Part shown: positions 48,752-56,488 of the stretch, piece by piece
How positions within the stretch are numbered: the stretch's first letter is position 1
How the letters are laid out: every line of letters begins with the position of its first letter
Source of the DNA: CAZTHL01 sp964613585
GTDB taxonomy: Bacteria > Pseudomonadota > Alphaproteobacteria > DSM-16000 > Inquilinaceae
DNA length: 64,000 bases
Assembly (NCBI GenBank): GCA_964613585.1
Contig: CAZTHL010000005.1
Span: 1-64,000, forward strand
Direction: 5' to 3'
Position numbers and translations under genes: made by a program
The notes under the pieces: generated by a model
Told to the model about the DNA's origin: nothing
Databases searched by the model: none
The model's input: the letters and a program-made list of their open reading frames with translations, nothing else

Positions 48752-49459
48752 ATGCGCGATCTGCTGCTCGACACGGCCGCCCCGGCGGGATCGGCTCCCG
48801 ATCTCGACCATGTCGAGACTTGGCTGTTCGATCTCGACAACACGCTCTATCCGGCGGCCTGCGATCTGTTCGCGCAGGTCGACCGGCGCATGACCGAGTT
48901 CATTGGCCGGCATCTTCATCTGGGATGGGACGAGGCGCGGGCGCTGCAGAAGCGCTACTACCGGGAGCACGGCACCACCCTGCACGGGCTCATGCATCAG
49001 CACGGGCTCGATCCGGCGCTGTTCCTGGAATACGTGCACGACATCGACCTGACGCCGCTCAGCCCGAACCCGGTGCTCGCGGACACCCTGAAGCGGCTGA
49101 GCGGGCGCAAGCTCGTCTACACCAACGGCTCCGCGCCGCACGCCGAGCGGGTGCTCGAGAAGATTGGCATCGCCAACCATTTCGAGGCCGTGGTCGACAT
49201 CGTGGCGGCCGACTATGTGCCCAAGCCGGAGCCCGCCGCCTACGAGGCGGTGGTCTCGCGCTTCGGCATCGAGCCGCGCGCCGCCGCCATGATCGAGGAC
49301 ATCGCGCGCAACCTTGCGCCGGCGCATGCCCTCGGCATGACCACGGTGTGGCTGCGCACCGAGGACGGCTGGTCAGCCCCGGCTGACGGCGCGCGCTATA
49401 TCGACCACACCATCGACGATCTGACCGAGTGGCTGGCGGGCGTGGTCGCGGTTCGTTGA
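48752..49459 (+). CDS. HAD-superfamily pyrimidine 5'-nucleotidase-like hydrolase
   Basis: 235 residues from the ATG at 48752. HAD motif I WLFDLDNTLYP supplies the nucleophile Asp, with motif II LVYTNGSAPHAERVL, motif III Lys in DYVPKPEPAAYE and motif IV MIEDIARNL. This subfamily (SDT1-like) dephosphorylates pyrimidine nucleotides. Its position beside dapD and argB is conserved in many alphaproteobacteria. An in-frame ATG at 48692 would extend the N-terminus by 20 residues; the shorter form fits the family better. Confidence 0.88.
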   Translation: MRDLLLDTAAPAGSAPDLDHVETWLFDLDNTLYPAACDLFAQVDRRMTEFIGRHLHLGWDEARALQKRYYREHGTTLHGLMHQHGLDPALFLEYVHDIDLTPLSPNPVLADTLKRLSGRKLVYTNGSAPHAERVLEKIGIANHFEAVVDIVAADYVPKPEPAAYEAVVSRFGIEPRAAAMIEDIARNLAPAHALGMTTVWLRTEDGWSAPADGARYIDHTIDDLTEWLAGVVAVR

Positions 49460-49574
49460 GGGCCGGCCCGAAGCTCCGCGGAGGACGTTGGCGGTCGGCC
49501 TTGCACGGCCCCGTTGACAGACGGCGGTCCGAGGCCGTAGCTCGCGGGCTTGACACGCTTCTTGATCTTCCGCG

Positions 49575-50417
49575 ATGACCGACGACGAGCTGCGGGCCAC
49601 CATCGAGTCCGCCTGGGAGGCGCGCGAACGCCTCACGCCTGACAGCGACGGCCCCTTGCGCGAGGCGGTCGAGGCCGCGCTCGACGGCCTGGACGCCGGA
49701 CGCCTCCGGGTGGCGGAGCCGGCCGCCGGCGGCTGGCTCGTGCACGAATGGCTGAAGAAGGCGGTGCTGCTGTCCTTTCGACTCAACCCGATGACGCCGA
49801 TCGCGGGCGGGCCGGGTGGCGCCGTCTGGTGGGACAAGGTGCCGTCCAAGCTGGCTGGCTGGGACGCCGAGCGCCTTGCCGCCGCCGGCTTCCGCGCCGT
49901 GCCGGGCGCGGTGGTACGCCGCTCCGCCCACATAGCGCGCGAGGTGGTGCTGATGCCTTGCTTCGTCAACCTTGGTGCCCGGGTCGAGGCCGGCACGATG
50001 ATCGACACATGGGCCACGGTCGGCTCCTGCGCCCAGGTCGGCCGCGACTGCCACATCTCGGGCGGTGTCGGCCTCGGCGGCGTGCTCGAGCCGCTGCAGG
50101 CCGCGCCGGTGATCATCGAGGACGGCTGTTTCATCGGCGCCCGCTCCGAGGTGGCCGAGGGAGTGATCGTCGAGCGCGGATCGGTGCTGTCGATGGGCGT
50201 CTACCTCGGCGCCTCGACCCGGATCGTCGACCGGGCAAGCGGAGAGATCCATCGCGGGCGGGTGCCGGCCTACTCCGTGGTCGTGCCGGGCACCATGCCC
50301 GGCCTGCCCCTGCCCGACGGCAGCCCCGGCCCCGGGCTGTACTGCGCCGTGATCGTGAAGCGGGTCGACGAGACGACCCGGGCCAAGACCTCGATCAACG
50401 AGCTGCTGCGGACTTGA
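49575..50417 (+). CDS. dapD: Tetrahydrodipicolinate N-succinyltransferase
   Basis: 280 residues. A helical N-terminal domain (LRATIESAWEARERLTPDS) is followed by a left-handed beta-helix of hexapeptide repeats (VLMPCFVNLGARVEAGTMID, then HISGGVGLGGVLEPLQAAPV). It transfers succinyl to tetrahydrodipicolinate in the succinylase branch of lysine/diaminopimelate synthesis. The C-terminal strand (GPGLYCAVIVKRVDETTRAK) is typical. The stop at 50415-50417 abuts a dispersed repeat; dapE follows. Confidence 0.96.
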   Translation: MTDDELRATIESAWEARERLTPDSDGPLREAVEAALDGLDAGRLRVAEPAAGGWLVHEWLKKAVLLSFRLNPMTPIAGGPGGAVWWDKVPSKLAGWDAERLAAAGFRAVPGAVVRRSAHIAREVVLMPCFVNLGARVEAGTMIDTWATVGSCAQVGRDCHISGGVGLGGVLEPLQAAPVIIEDGCFIGARSEVAEGVIVERGSVLSMGVYLGASTRIVDRASGEIHRGRVPAYSVVVPGTMPGLPLPDGSPGPGLYCAVIVKRVDETTRAKTSINELLRT

Positions 50418-50527
50418 TGCCCGCGAGCCCATGAGTGGCTCGCGACGGCGCGCCAGGACGGCGGCAGGGGTGACGGGCGCGCCCTCAGCCGAGCCGACGG
50501 GTCCTCTGGTCGGCTCGGCGGTATGAG
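50417..50527 (+). repeat. Hairpin-rich dispersed repeat, copy 3
   Basis: Begins ATGCCCGCGAGCC at the dapD stop. It contains a stem GCGAGCC-N7-GGCTCGC, two GGCGCGCC boxes and a perfect 11-base stem GCCGAGCCGAC-N10-GTCGGCTCGGC (50489-50520), ending GGTATGAGG. It could end the dapD transcript or separate it from dapE. Confidence 0.8.
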
Positions 50528-50583
50528 GCCCCCCTCATGAGATTGCTCTTGGGGTCGCCGGCCGCCGGTGGTAAGGGCTGCGG

Positions 50584-51741
50584 ATGACCGAGATCGACCC
50601 GGTCGCCCTGACCCAGGCCCTGGTGCGCTGCCCGAGCGTGACGCCCGTCGACGCCGGGGCCCTCGACCTGGTGCAGCGCGCGGCCGAAAGCCTGGGCTTC
50701 GCCTGCCATCGGCTGCGCTTCGACGCGCCGGGCATGCCGGAGATCGACAACCTGTTCGCCCGGCTCGGCACCCGCCGGCCGCACCTCTGCTTTGCCGGCC
50801 ACACCGACGTGGTGCCGGTCGGCGATCCGGCCGACTGGTCGGTCGACCCTTTTGGCGGCGAGCTGCGCGACGGCCGGCTGATCGGCCGCGGGGTCGCCGA
50901 CATGAAGAGCGCCGTCGCCGCCTTCCTGGCCGCCGTGGCCCGCTTTCTGGAGCACACCGACGGGCGCATGGACGGCTCGATCGGCCTCCTCATCACCGGC
51001 GACGAGGAGGGCGAGGCGGTGAACGGCACCGCCAAGGTGCTGCGCTGGCTGGCCGAGAACGGCCAGGTTCCGGACGTCTGCCTGGTCGGCGAGCCGACCA
51101 GCCGCGAGCGCCTCGGCGATGTCATGAAGATCGGCCGCCGCGGCAGCCTGAACGGGACGCTCAGGGTGTACGGGCGGCAGGGGCACACGGCCTATCCGCA
51201 CCGGGCCGACAACGCGGTGCATCGCCTCGTCCGTCTGCTGGGCCGCCTGATCGAGGCCCGGCTCGACGACGGAACGGACCATTTCGCGCCCAGCCATCTC
51301 GAGGTCACCTCGGTCGATGTCGGCAACCCGGCGACCAACGTCATCCCGGCGGCGGCGCGCGCCACCTTCAACGTCCGCTTCAACGATCGCCATACCGGCG
51401 CCGATGTCGAGCGCCGGCTGCGCGATATCCTCGGGCAGGACGCCGGCCGCCACGAGCTGGCAATCACCATCTCCGGCGAGAGCTTCCTCACCGAGCCGGG
51501 CCCCTGGACCGAGACCGTGGCCCGCGCCGTGGAGCGGACCGTCGGCCGGCGGCCGGCGCTCAGCACCAGCGGCGGCACGTCGGACGCGCGCTTCATCAAG
51601 GATCTGTGCCCGGTGGTCGATCTGGGCCTGTCCGGGCAAACCATCCATCAGGTCGACGAGCAGGTGAGCGTGGCGGACATCCACGGATTGACCGACATCT
51701 ATGCGGCTTTGCTGCTAGAGTACTTCAGCGGACAGTTCTGA
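50584..51741 (+). CDS. dapE: Succinyl-diaminopimelate desuccinylase
   Basis: 385 residues of the M20 metallopeptidase family. The metal ligand region LCFAGHTDVVPVGD, then GRGVADMKSAVAAFLA, the catalytic Glu in TGDEEGEAVNGT and the dimerisation domain (GRRGSLNGTLRVYGRQGHTA) are intact. The C-terminal STSGGTSDARFIKDLCPVVD and NxIHxVDE-like QTIHQVDE complete the site. It follows DapD's product by one step. A CTCTTGGGG-rich leader separates it from copy 3 of the repeat. Confidence 0.96.
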   Translation: MTEIDPVALTQALVRCPSVTPVDAGALDLVQRAAESLGFACHRLRFDAPGMPEIDNLFARLGTRRPHLCFAGHTDVVPVGDPADWSVDPFGGELRDGRLIGRGVADMKSAVAAFLAAVARFLEHTDGRMDGSIGLLITGDEEGEAVNGTAKVLRWLAENGQVPDVCLVGEPTSRERLGDVMKIGRRGSLNGTLRVYGRQGHTAYPHRADNAVHRLVRLLGRLIEARLDDGTDHFAPSHLEVTSVDVGNPATNVIPAAARATFNVRFNDRHTGADVERRLRDILGQDAGRHELAITISGESFLTEPGPWTETVARAVERTVGRRPALSTSGGTSDARFIKDLCPVVDLGLSGQTIHQVDEQVSVADIHGLTDIYAALLLEYFSGQF

Positions 51742-51762
51742 TCCCGACCACGGAAGCCTGCC

Positions 51763-52338
51763 ATGTCCCTGGCCGTCGAAGCGACGCGCTCGATCTACGG
51801 CGCCTGGCGGCTGGCGCGCGCCGATCCCGGCGGCATGAGCTTCTTCGACCGGTCGGCGCTCGGCGCGGCGCGCAGCTTCTATGCCGCCATCCTGCTGCTG
51901 CCCTTCTTCATCGTGCTCGAGGCGACCCGGTTCAGCGAGGAGCTGGCGGCCCTGCCGCTCGGGCCCTGGCTGCTGGTCGAGATCCTCAGCTACATCATCA
52001 GCTGGACCGCCTTCCCGGTGGTGATGATCCAGCTGTCCCGCCTGATCGGCCGGGAGCACCGCTATTTCGACTTCCTGGTCGCCTACAACTGGTCGAGCAT
52101 CATCCAGGTGGGAATCTATTTTCCGGTAGCCGTTCTCGGCGGGCTCGAGGTCCTGCCGGAGAGCGTCACCAGCGTTCTCATCCTGCTGGTGACCATAGCG
52201 GTCCTGGTCTACCAGTGGTTCGTCACCCGCACCTCGCTGGAGATCGAGGGCGGACTCGCGGCCGGCCTGGTCCTCGCCGATCTTATTCTGGCCATCCTGA
52301 TCACCCGCTACGCCGACGCCATGATCGGCGCTGCATAG
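51763..52338 (+). CDS. Polytopic membrane protein of unknown function
   Basis: 191 residues with five to six predicted helices, for example SFYAAILLLPFFIVLEATRF, SVTSVLILLVTIAVLVYQWF and GGLAAGLVLADLILAILITR. Polar loops carry REHRYFDFLVAYNWSSIIQV, reminiscent of Yip1-like or other small integral proteins, but no family can be named with confidence. It starts 21 bases after dapE and is probably co-transcribed. Confidence 0.8.
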   Translation: MSLAVEATRSIYGAWRLARADPGGMSFFDRSALGAARSFYAAILLLPFFIVLEATRFSEELAALPLGPWLLVEILSYIISWTAFPVVMIQLSRLIGREHRYFDFLVAYNWSSIIQVGIYFPVAVLGGLEVLPESVTSVLILLVTIAVLVYQWFVTRTSLEIEGGLAAGLVLADLILAILITRYADAMIGAA

Positions 52339-52350
52339 CGCCCGGTCCGG

Positions 52351-52466
52351 CTCATGCCCGCGAGCCAGCGGCCTCAGCCCTTCGCTCGCGACGGCGCGCC
52401 CGGGCGACGGCAGGGTGGCGCGGGCCCCCAGCCGGGTCGACGGGCCATTTCGTCGGCTCGACGGCA
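52351..52466 (+). repeat. Hairpin-rich dispersed repeat, copy 4
   Basis: Begins CTCATGCCCGCGAG, contains CGCTCGCGACGGCGCGCCCG and ends with an imperfect hairpin GCCGGGTCGACG ... CGTCGGCTCGACGGCAT. It directly abuts copy C of the other repeat family, so 52351-52525 is a composite of two elements. Confidence 0.75.
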
Positions 52467-52525
52467 TAAGAACGTTTCCGGGTCAGGTGGCATTCGCCGG
52501 CCCGCATCACGCGGAACCGCTCTAG
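52467..52525. repeat. Palindromic dispersed repeat, copy C (59 bp)
   Basis: Arms TAAGAACGTTTCCG (52467-52480) and CGGAACCGCTCTAG (52512-52525) flank a core with GGTGGCATTCGCCGG. The right CTAG carries the TAG stop codon of truA. The left arm has decayed at its outer end. Confidence 0.8.
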
Positions 52526-53265
52526 TAATCGACCCCGGTCAGGTAGAGCCCGGCGGCCGGCGCGGTCGGCCCGGCGGCCCGGCGGTCGCGTGCTGCGAGC
52601 GCCGCGCGCACATCCTCGCGGCGCCACCGGCCGCGGCCGACCAGGGCCAGAGTGCCGACCATGTTGCGCACCTGATGGTGCAGGAACGAGCGAGCGACCG
52701 CGGTCAGCCGGATCTCGTCGCCGTGGCGGAGGATCTCAAGCCGGTCGAGGGTCCGCACCGGCGAGCGGGCCTGGCACTCCGACGCGCGGAAGCTGGTGAA
52801 ATCGTGCCGGCCGAGCAGTTCGACCGCAGCGTCCGCCATGGCTTCGTGGTCGAGCGGGCGGGCCACCGACCAGACCCGTCCGCGATCCAGGGTCGGCGGC
52901 GCGCGGCGGTTGAGGATCCGGTAGACGTAATGGCGACGGGTCGCGCTCATCCGCGCATCGAAGCCCTCGTCGACCGCCTCGGCGGCGAGGACCGCGACCG
53001 GCTGCGGCCGCAGATGATGATTGACGGCGTCGCGCACGGTGTCGCCCGTCGGCGGCGGCCGACGCGCCAGATCCACATGCGCGACCTGACCGAGCGCGTG
53101 GACGCCGGCATCGGTTCGCCCGGCCGCGGTCAGCCGCGCCGGCTCGCCGCAGAACGCCTCAATCGCCTCCTCCAGGGCCTGCTGCACCGCCATGCCGTTG
53201 TTCTGCCGCTGCCAGCCGACGAACGGCGCGCCGTCATACTCGACCGTCAGCTTGAAGCGTGTCAC
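52522..53265 (-). CDS. truA: tRNA pseudouridine synthase A
   Basis: 247 residues. The start FKLTVEYDGAPFVGWQRQNN and the catalytic motif AAGRTDAGVHALGQVAH, with its Asp nucleophile, are universal in TruA, which modifies tRNA positions 38-40. FLHHQVRNMVGTLALVGRG and ATAPAAGLYL-like TAPAAGLYLTGVDY close the protein. It follows fmt by 15 bases. The TAG stop falls inside the palindromic repeat copy C. Confidence 0.96.
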   Translation of the reverse strand: MTRFKLTVEYDGAPFVGWQRQNNGMAVQQALEEAIEAFCGEPARLTAAGRTDAGVHALGQVAHVDLARRPPPTGDTVRDAVNHHLRPQPVAVLAAEAVDEGFDARMSATRRHYVYRILNRRAPPTLDRGRVWSVARPLDHEAMADAAVELLGRHDFTSFRASECQARSPVRTLDRLEILRHGDEIRLTAVARSFLHHQVRNMVGTLALVGRGRWRREDVRAALAARDRRAAGPTAPAAGLYLTGVDY

Positions 53266-53280
53266 CAGCCCGACCGCCCC

Positions 53281-54195
53281 TCAAAGGCGGGTGCCGGGCG
53301 GGATCGGGAAGCCGCGCAGCACGGCCTCGGCCGAGGCCGGCGCCTTGCCGGGGCGCTGCAGCCGGGTCGGCCGGATGCCGCCGTTCTCGGCGCAGGCGAT
53401 GGTGAGCCGGTCGTCGAGGACGGTGCCCGGCTCGCCCTCGGCCTCGGGCGCCCGTTCCGCAGCCAGCAGCCGGACGCGCTCGCCGCGCACGGCGACGGCG
53501 GTCCCGGGCCACGGGTTGAGGGCGCGGATCTGCCGGTCGACATGGGCCGCGTCGCGCCAGTCGAGCACGGCGTCCTCGCGGGTGATCTTGGCGGCGTAGG
53601 TGACCCCCTCTTCCGGCTGCGGCCGCGGCGCCAGCTCACCCCGCGCCAGCAAGGCCAGCGCCTCCACGATCAGCCGGGCTCCGATCCGGGCCAGCGCATC
53701 GTGCAAGGCCGAGGCCGTAGTGTCGGGGCCGATCGGCACCGCCTCCTCGAGCAGCATGGGACCGGTGTCGAGGCCGGGATCCATCTGCATGATGGTGATG
53801 CCGGTCTCCGTGTCGCCCGCCAGCAGGGCCCGCTGGATCGGCGCCGCGCCGCGCCAGCGAGGCAGCAGCGAGCCATGCACATTGAGGCAGCCGTGGCGGG
53901 GCGCGTCGAGGATCGGCGACGGCAGGATCAGCCCGTAGGCGGCAACGACCCCGGCATCGAGATCCAGGGCCGCGAACTCCGCCTGCACCTCCGCGCGGCG
54001 CAGGCTCTTGGGCGTCAGCACCGGCAGGTCATGCTGCTCGGCCCAGCGCTGCACCGGCGAAGGCCGCTCCCGATGGCCGCGCCCGGCCGGCTTCGGCGGC
54101 TGGCTGTAGACGGCGGCGATGTCGTGGCCGGCGGCGTGGAGCGCGGCCAGGCTCGGCACCGCGAAGTCGGGCGTGCCCAGGAAGGCGAGACGCAT
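53281..54195 (-). CDS. fmt: Methionyl-tRNA formyltransferase
   Basis: 304 residues. The formyl-THF site LNVHGSLLPRWRGAAPIQRA, with Asn/His, and the Asp in QMDPGLDTGPML, together with the N-terminal LAFLGTPDFAVPSLAAL, identify Fmt. The C-terminal OB-like domain (RALNPWPGTAVAVRGERVRL) is present. It formylates initiator Met-tRNA. The usual def-fmt-truA order is kept, but a 423-base insert separates fmt from def. Confidence 0.96.
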   Translation of the reverse strand: MRLAFLGTPDFAVPSLAALHAAGHDIAAVYSQPPKPAGRGHRERPSPVQRWAEQHDLPVLTPKSLRRAEVQAEFAALDLDAGVVAAYGLILPSPILDAPRHGCLNVHGSLLPRWRGAAPIQRALLAGDTETGITIMQMDPGLDTGPMLLEEAVPIGPDTTASALHDALARIGARLIVEALALLARGELAPRPQPEEGVTYAAKITREDAVLDWRDAAHVDRQIRALNPWPGTAVAVRGERVRLLAAERAPEAEGEPGTVLDDRLTIACAENGGIRPTRLQRPGKAPASAEAVLRGFPIPPGTRL

Positions 54196-54211
54196 GGGCG
54201 GACGGGTCGCC

Positions 54212-54493
54212 TCAGCCGGCGGCGAAGACGGGACGCAGCAGCATGATCAGATCGCCGCCGGGCAGAGGGATGATCCTGGCGAGCACGAGCGGCGCCAGCG
54301 AACAGGCCCAGACGACGGCAAAGCCTTGTCGGACGCCGAGGCACCATGTGCCGGACGGTTTCTGCAGCCTGGCCGGAACGGCCCTCGGGGGGCGATCGAC
54401 CTGTCGATCGGAGCGGTCCTCAAGCGTGTTGATGCCCGTCTCCCCAAGCTCCGGCAATCCTCCTTGCCGCGAAACTGCTGGCGACCGCGTCAT
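54212..54493 (-). CDS. Possible small membrane protein between def and fmt
   Basis: A 93-codon frame starting at ATG 54493. The C-terminal part contains a hydrophobic run (GFAVVWACSLAPLVLARIIP) that could be one membrane helix. The N-terminal half is polar. It lies in the same direction as def and fmt, ending 16 bases before fmt. There is no recognisable family and only a weak ribosome site, so it may be non-coding. No other gene is evident in 54196-54618. Confidence 0.35.
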   Translation of the reverse strand: MTRSPAVSRQGGLPELGETGINTLEDRSDRQVDRPPRAVPARLQKPSGTWCLGVRQGFAVVWACSLAPLVLARIIPLPGGDLIMLLRPVFAAG

Positions 54494-54618
54494 CACTGTC
54501 TCGATCCTTGACCTGGGCCGGCTTCGCCTTCGCTGATTGCGACGCAAGGCCCGATCCGCAGCGTCACGGGGCCTACGGCCACTCTCGTCTTGAGTTAATC
54601 GGGGTTCGTTGTCGCCCT

Positions 54619-55137
54619 TCACGCCGCGGACTGCGCCTTCTTCCACTTGGCAAGCTTGCGCATGACCATGCCGCGCTTGAGTGGCGACAGGTGGTCGACG
54701 AACAGGACACCGTTCAGGTGGTCGACCTCGTGCTGAAGGCACACGGCGAGCAGCCCGTCGGCGTCGACCTCCCGGGCCTCGCCGGTCTCGTCGAGGTAGC
54801 GCACCCGGGCGCGGGCCGGCCGCGTCACCTCGGCGTACTGCTCGGGCAGCGACAGGCAGCCCTCCTCGTGCACGAAGGTCTCCTCGGAAGTCCACGCCAG
54901 CTCCGGGTTGATCAGGCGCATTGGCCGTGCCGGCTCGTCCTTGCCGGACACGTCGGCGACCACCACGCGCTTGAGGATGCCGAGCTGCGGCGCCGCCAAG
55001 CCGATGCCCGGCGCGTCGTACATGGTCTCCAGCATGTCGTCCATCAGCCGCCGCAGATCGTCGTCGACCGCCGGCACCGGCTCCGCCCGACGCTTCAGCA
55101 TCGGATGCGGCGCGATCAAGATCTCCCTCTTGGCCAT
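54619..55137 (-). CDS. def: Peptide deformylase
   Basis: 172 residues. Motif 1 GIGLAAPQL, motif 2 EEGCLSLP (metal Cys) and motif 3 HEVDHLNGVLF (metal His pair and catalytic Glu) are intact. It removes the formyl group added through Fmt. The ATG at 55137 is divergent from rmuC, leaving a 148-base shared promoter region. Confidence 0.97.
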   Translation of the reverse strand: MAKREILIAPHPMLKRRAEPVPAVDDDLRRLMDDMLETMYDAPGIGLAAPQLGILKRVVVADVSGKDEPARPMRLINPELAWTSEETFVHEEGCLSLPEQYAEVTRPARARVRYLDETGEAREVDADGLLAVCLQHEVDHLNGVLFVDHLSPLKRGMVMRKLAKWKKAQSAA

Positions 55138-55285
55138 CTCCCGGTCTCTGAAGCCCCCTGGTCCGTCCCGTTCCCCGACAAGGGTACCGTCCGCAGGTAT
55201 GCGGCGGCAACCGGCCGGTCAAGCGTCGCGCGCTACCGCCACGCGTGCTAGCTTTGGACCATATGCCGAACACACAGGGAACGAA

Positions 55286-56467
55286 GTGCCAAAGGAACCG
55301 TTAACCCAGGTCCTCATCGGGGTCATTGGCGTCCTTATTGTTCTGGTTCTGGTCCTGCTGCGGCGGACGGCCGGCACCGACCGCGCGCGTCTGGAGCAGC
55401 TTGCCGAGGTGACGGCCCGGCTCGGCGACGGCCAGGCCGAGCTCGGCGGGCGGCTCGCGCAGCTGGCCGAGCAAAGCCAGGCGAGCCAGTCGCTGGTGGC
55501 CGAGCGCCTGCAGGCACAGGAACGGCAGCTGTCCCGGCAAATGGAGGAGCGGCTGGGCGAGCTCGGCCGCACCCTCGGCGCCACCCTGGAGGCCGGGGCG
55601 ACGCGCAGCGCCACGGCGCTCGCCGACCTGCGCACCCGGCTCGCGCTCATCGACGAGGCGCAGCGGACCATCACGCGGTTGTCGAGCGAAGTCGTGGGGC
55701 TGCAGGACATCCTGTCGAACAAGCAGGCGCGCGGCGCCTTCGGTCAGGTGCAGATGGAGGATCTGGTGTCGAGCACCCTGCCGCCGATGGCCTATGTCTT
55801 CCAGGCCACGGTGAACGGCACGCTCAGGGCCGACTGCCTTCTGCGGCTGCCGAATCCGCCCGGGCCGATCGTCATCGACGCGAAGTTTCCGCTCGAGAGC
55901 TACCGGGCCTTGTCGGCGGCCCGGGACGAAACCGCCCGGACCCAGGCGGCCCGGGCCTTCGCTGCCGATGTCCGCCGGCACGTCCGTGACATTGCCCAAA
56001 AGTACATCGTCGCCGGCGAGACTGCGGAGTCGGCGCTCATGTTCCTGCCGTCCGAGGCGGTGTACGCCGAGCTGCACGCCAGCTTCGCCAACGTGGTGGA
56101 GGAGTCGTACCGCCATCGCGTCTGGATTGTCTCGCCCACCACCCTCATGGCCACCCTCAACACGGTTCGCGCCGTCCTCAAGGATGTTCGCATGCGCGAG
56201 CAGGCCGGCCTCATCCAGAAGGAAGTCGGCCTGCTGTTGCAGGATCTGGCCCGCCTGGACGAGCGGGTGGCCCGGCTGCAACGGCATTTCGACCAGACGT
56301 CCGAGGATATCCGGCAGATCCGGATCTCTATCGACAAGCTGGGCAAGCGTGGCGAGCGGATCGACGAGCTGCAGCTCGAGGAGGCGGAGCCGGAACGGAC
56401 CCGGTCCGGTGTCCTCGACACCGACCACGAGGGTCGGGCCGCGACCGTAGCCGGCTATGGCCGGTAG
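55286..56467 (+). CDS. rmuC: DNA recombination protein RmuC
   Basis: 393 residues from a GTG at 55286 preceded by AGGGAAC. An N-terminal helix (LIGVIGVLIVLVLVLLRR) precedes a long coiled coil (about 30-135) and the RmuC nuclease-like core: GAFGQVQMEDLVSSTLPPMA, then IDAKFPLESYRAL, then TAESALMFLPSEAVYAELHA. RmuC proteins limit inversion between repeats by an unclear mechanism. It converges on the hybrid kinase, the stops being 22 bases apart. Confidence 0.92.
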   Translation: MPKEPLTQVLIGVIGVLIVLVLVLLRRTAGTDRARLEQLAEVTARLGDGQAELGGRLAQLAEQSQASQSLVAERLQAQERQLSRQMEERLGELGRTLGATLEAGATRSATALADLRTRLALIDEAQRTITRLSSEVVGLQDILSNKQARGAFGQVQMEDLVSSTLPPMAYVFQATVNGTLRADCLLRLPNPPGPIVIDAKFPLESYRALSAARDETARTQAARAFAADVRRHVRDIAQKYIVAGETAESALMFLPSEAVYAELHASFANVVEESYRHRVWIVSPTTLMATLNTVRAVLKDVRMREQAGLIQKEVGLLLQDLARLDERVARLQRHFDQTSEDIRQIRISIDKLGKRGERIDELQLEEAEPERTRSGVLDTDHEGRAATVAGYGR

Positions 56468-56488
56468 ATCGCCGACGAGGGTGCCAGG

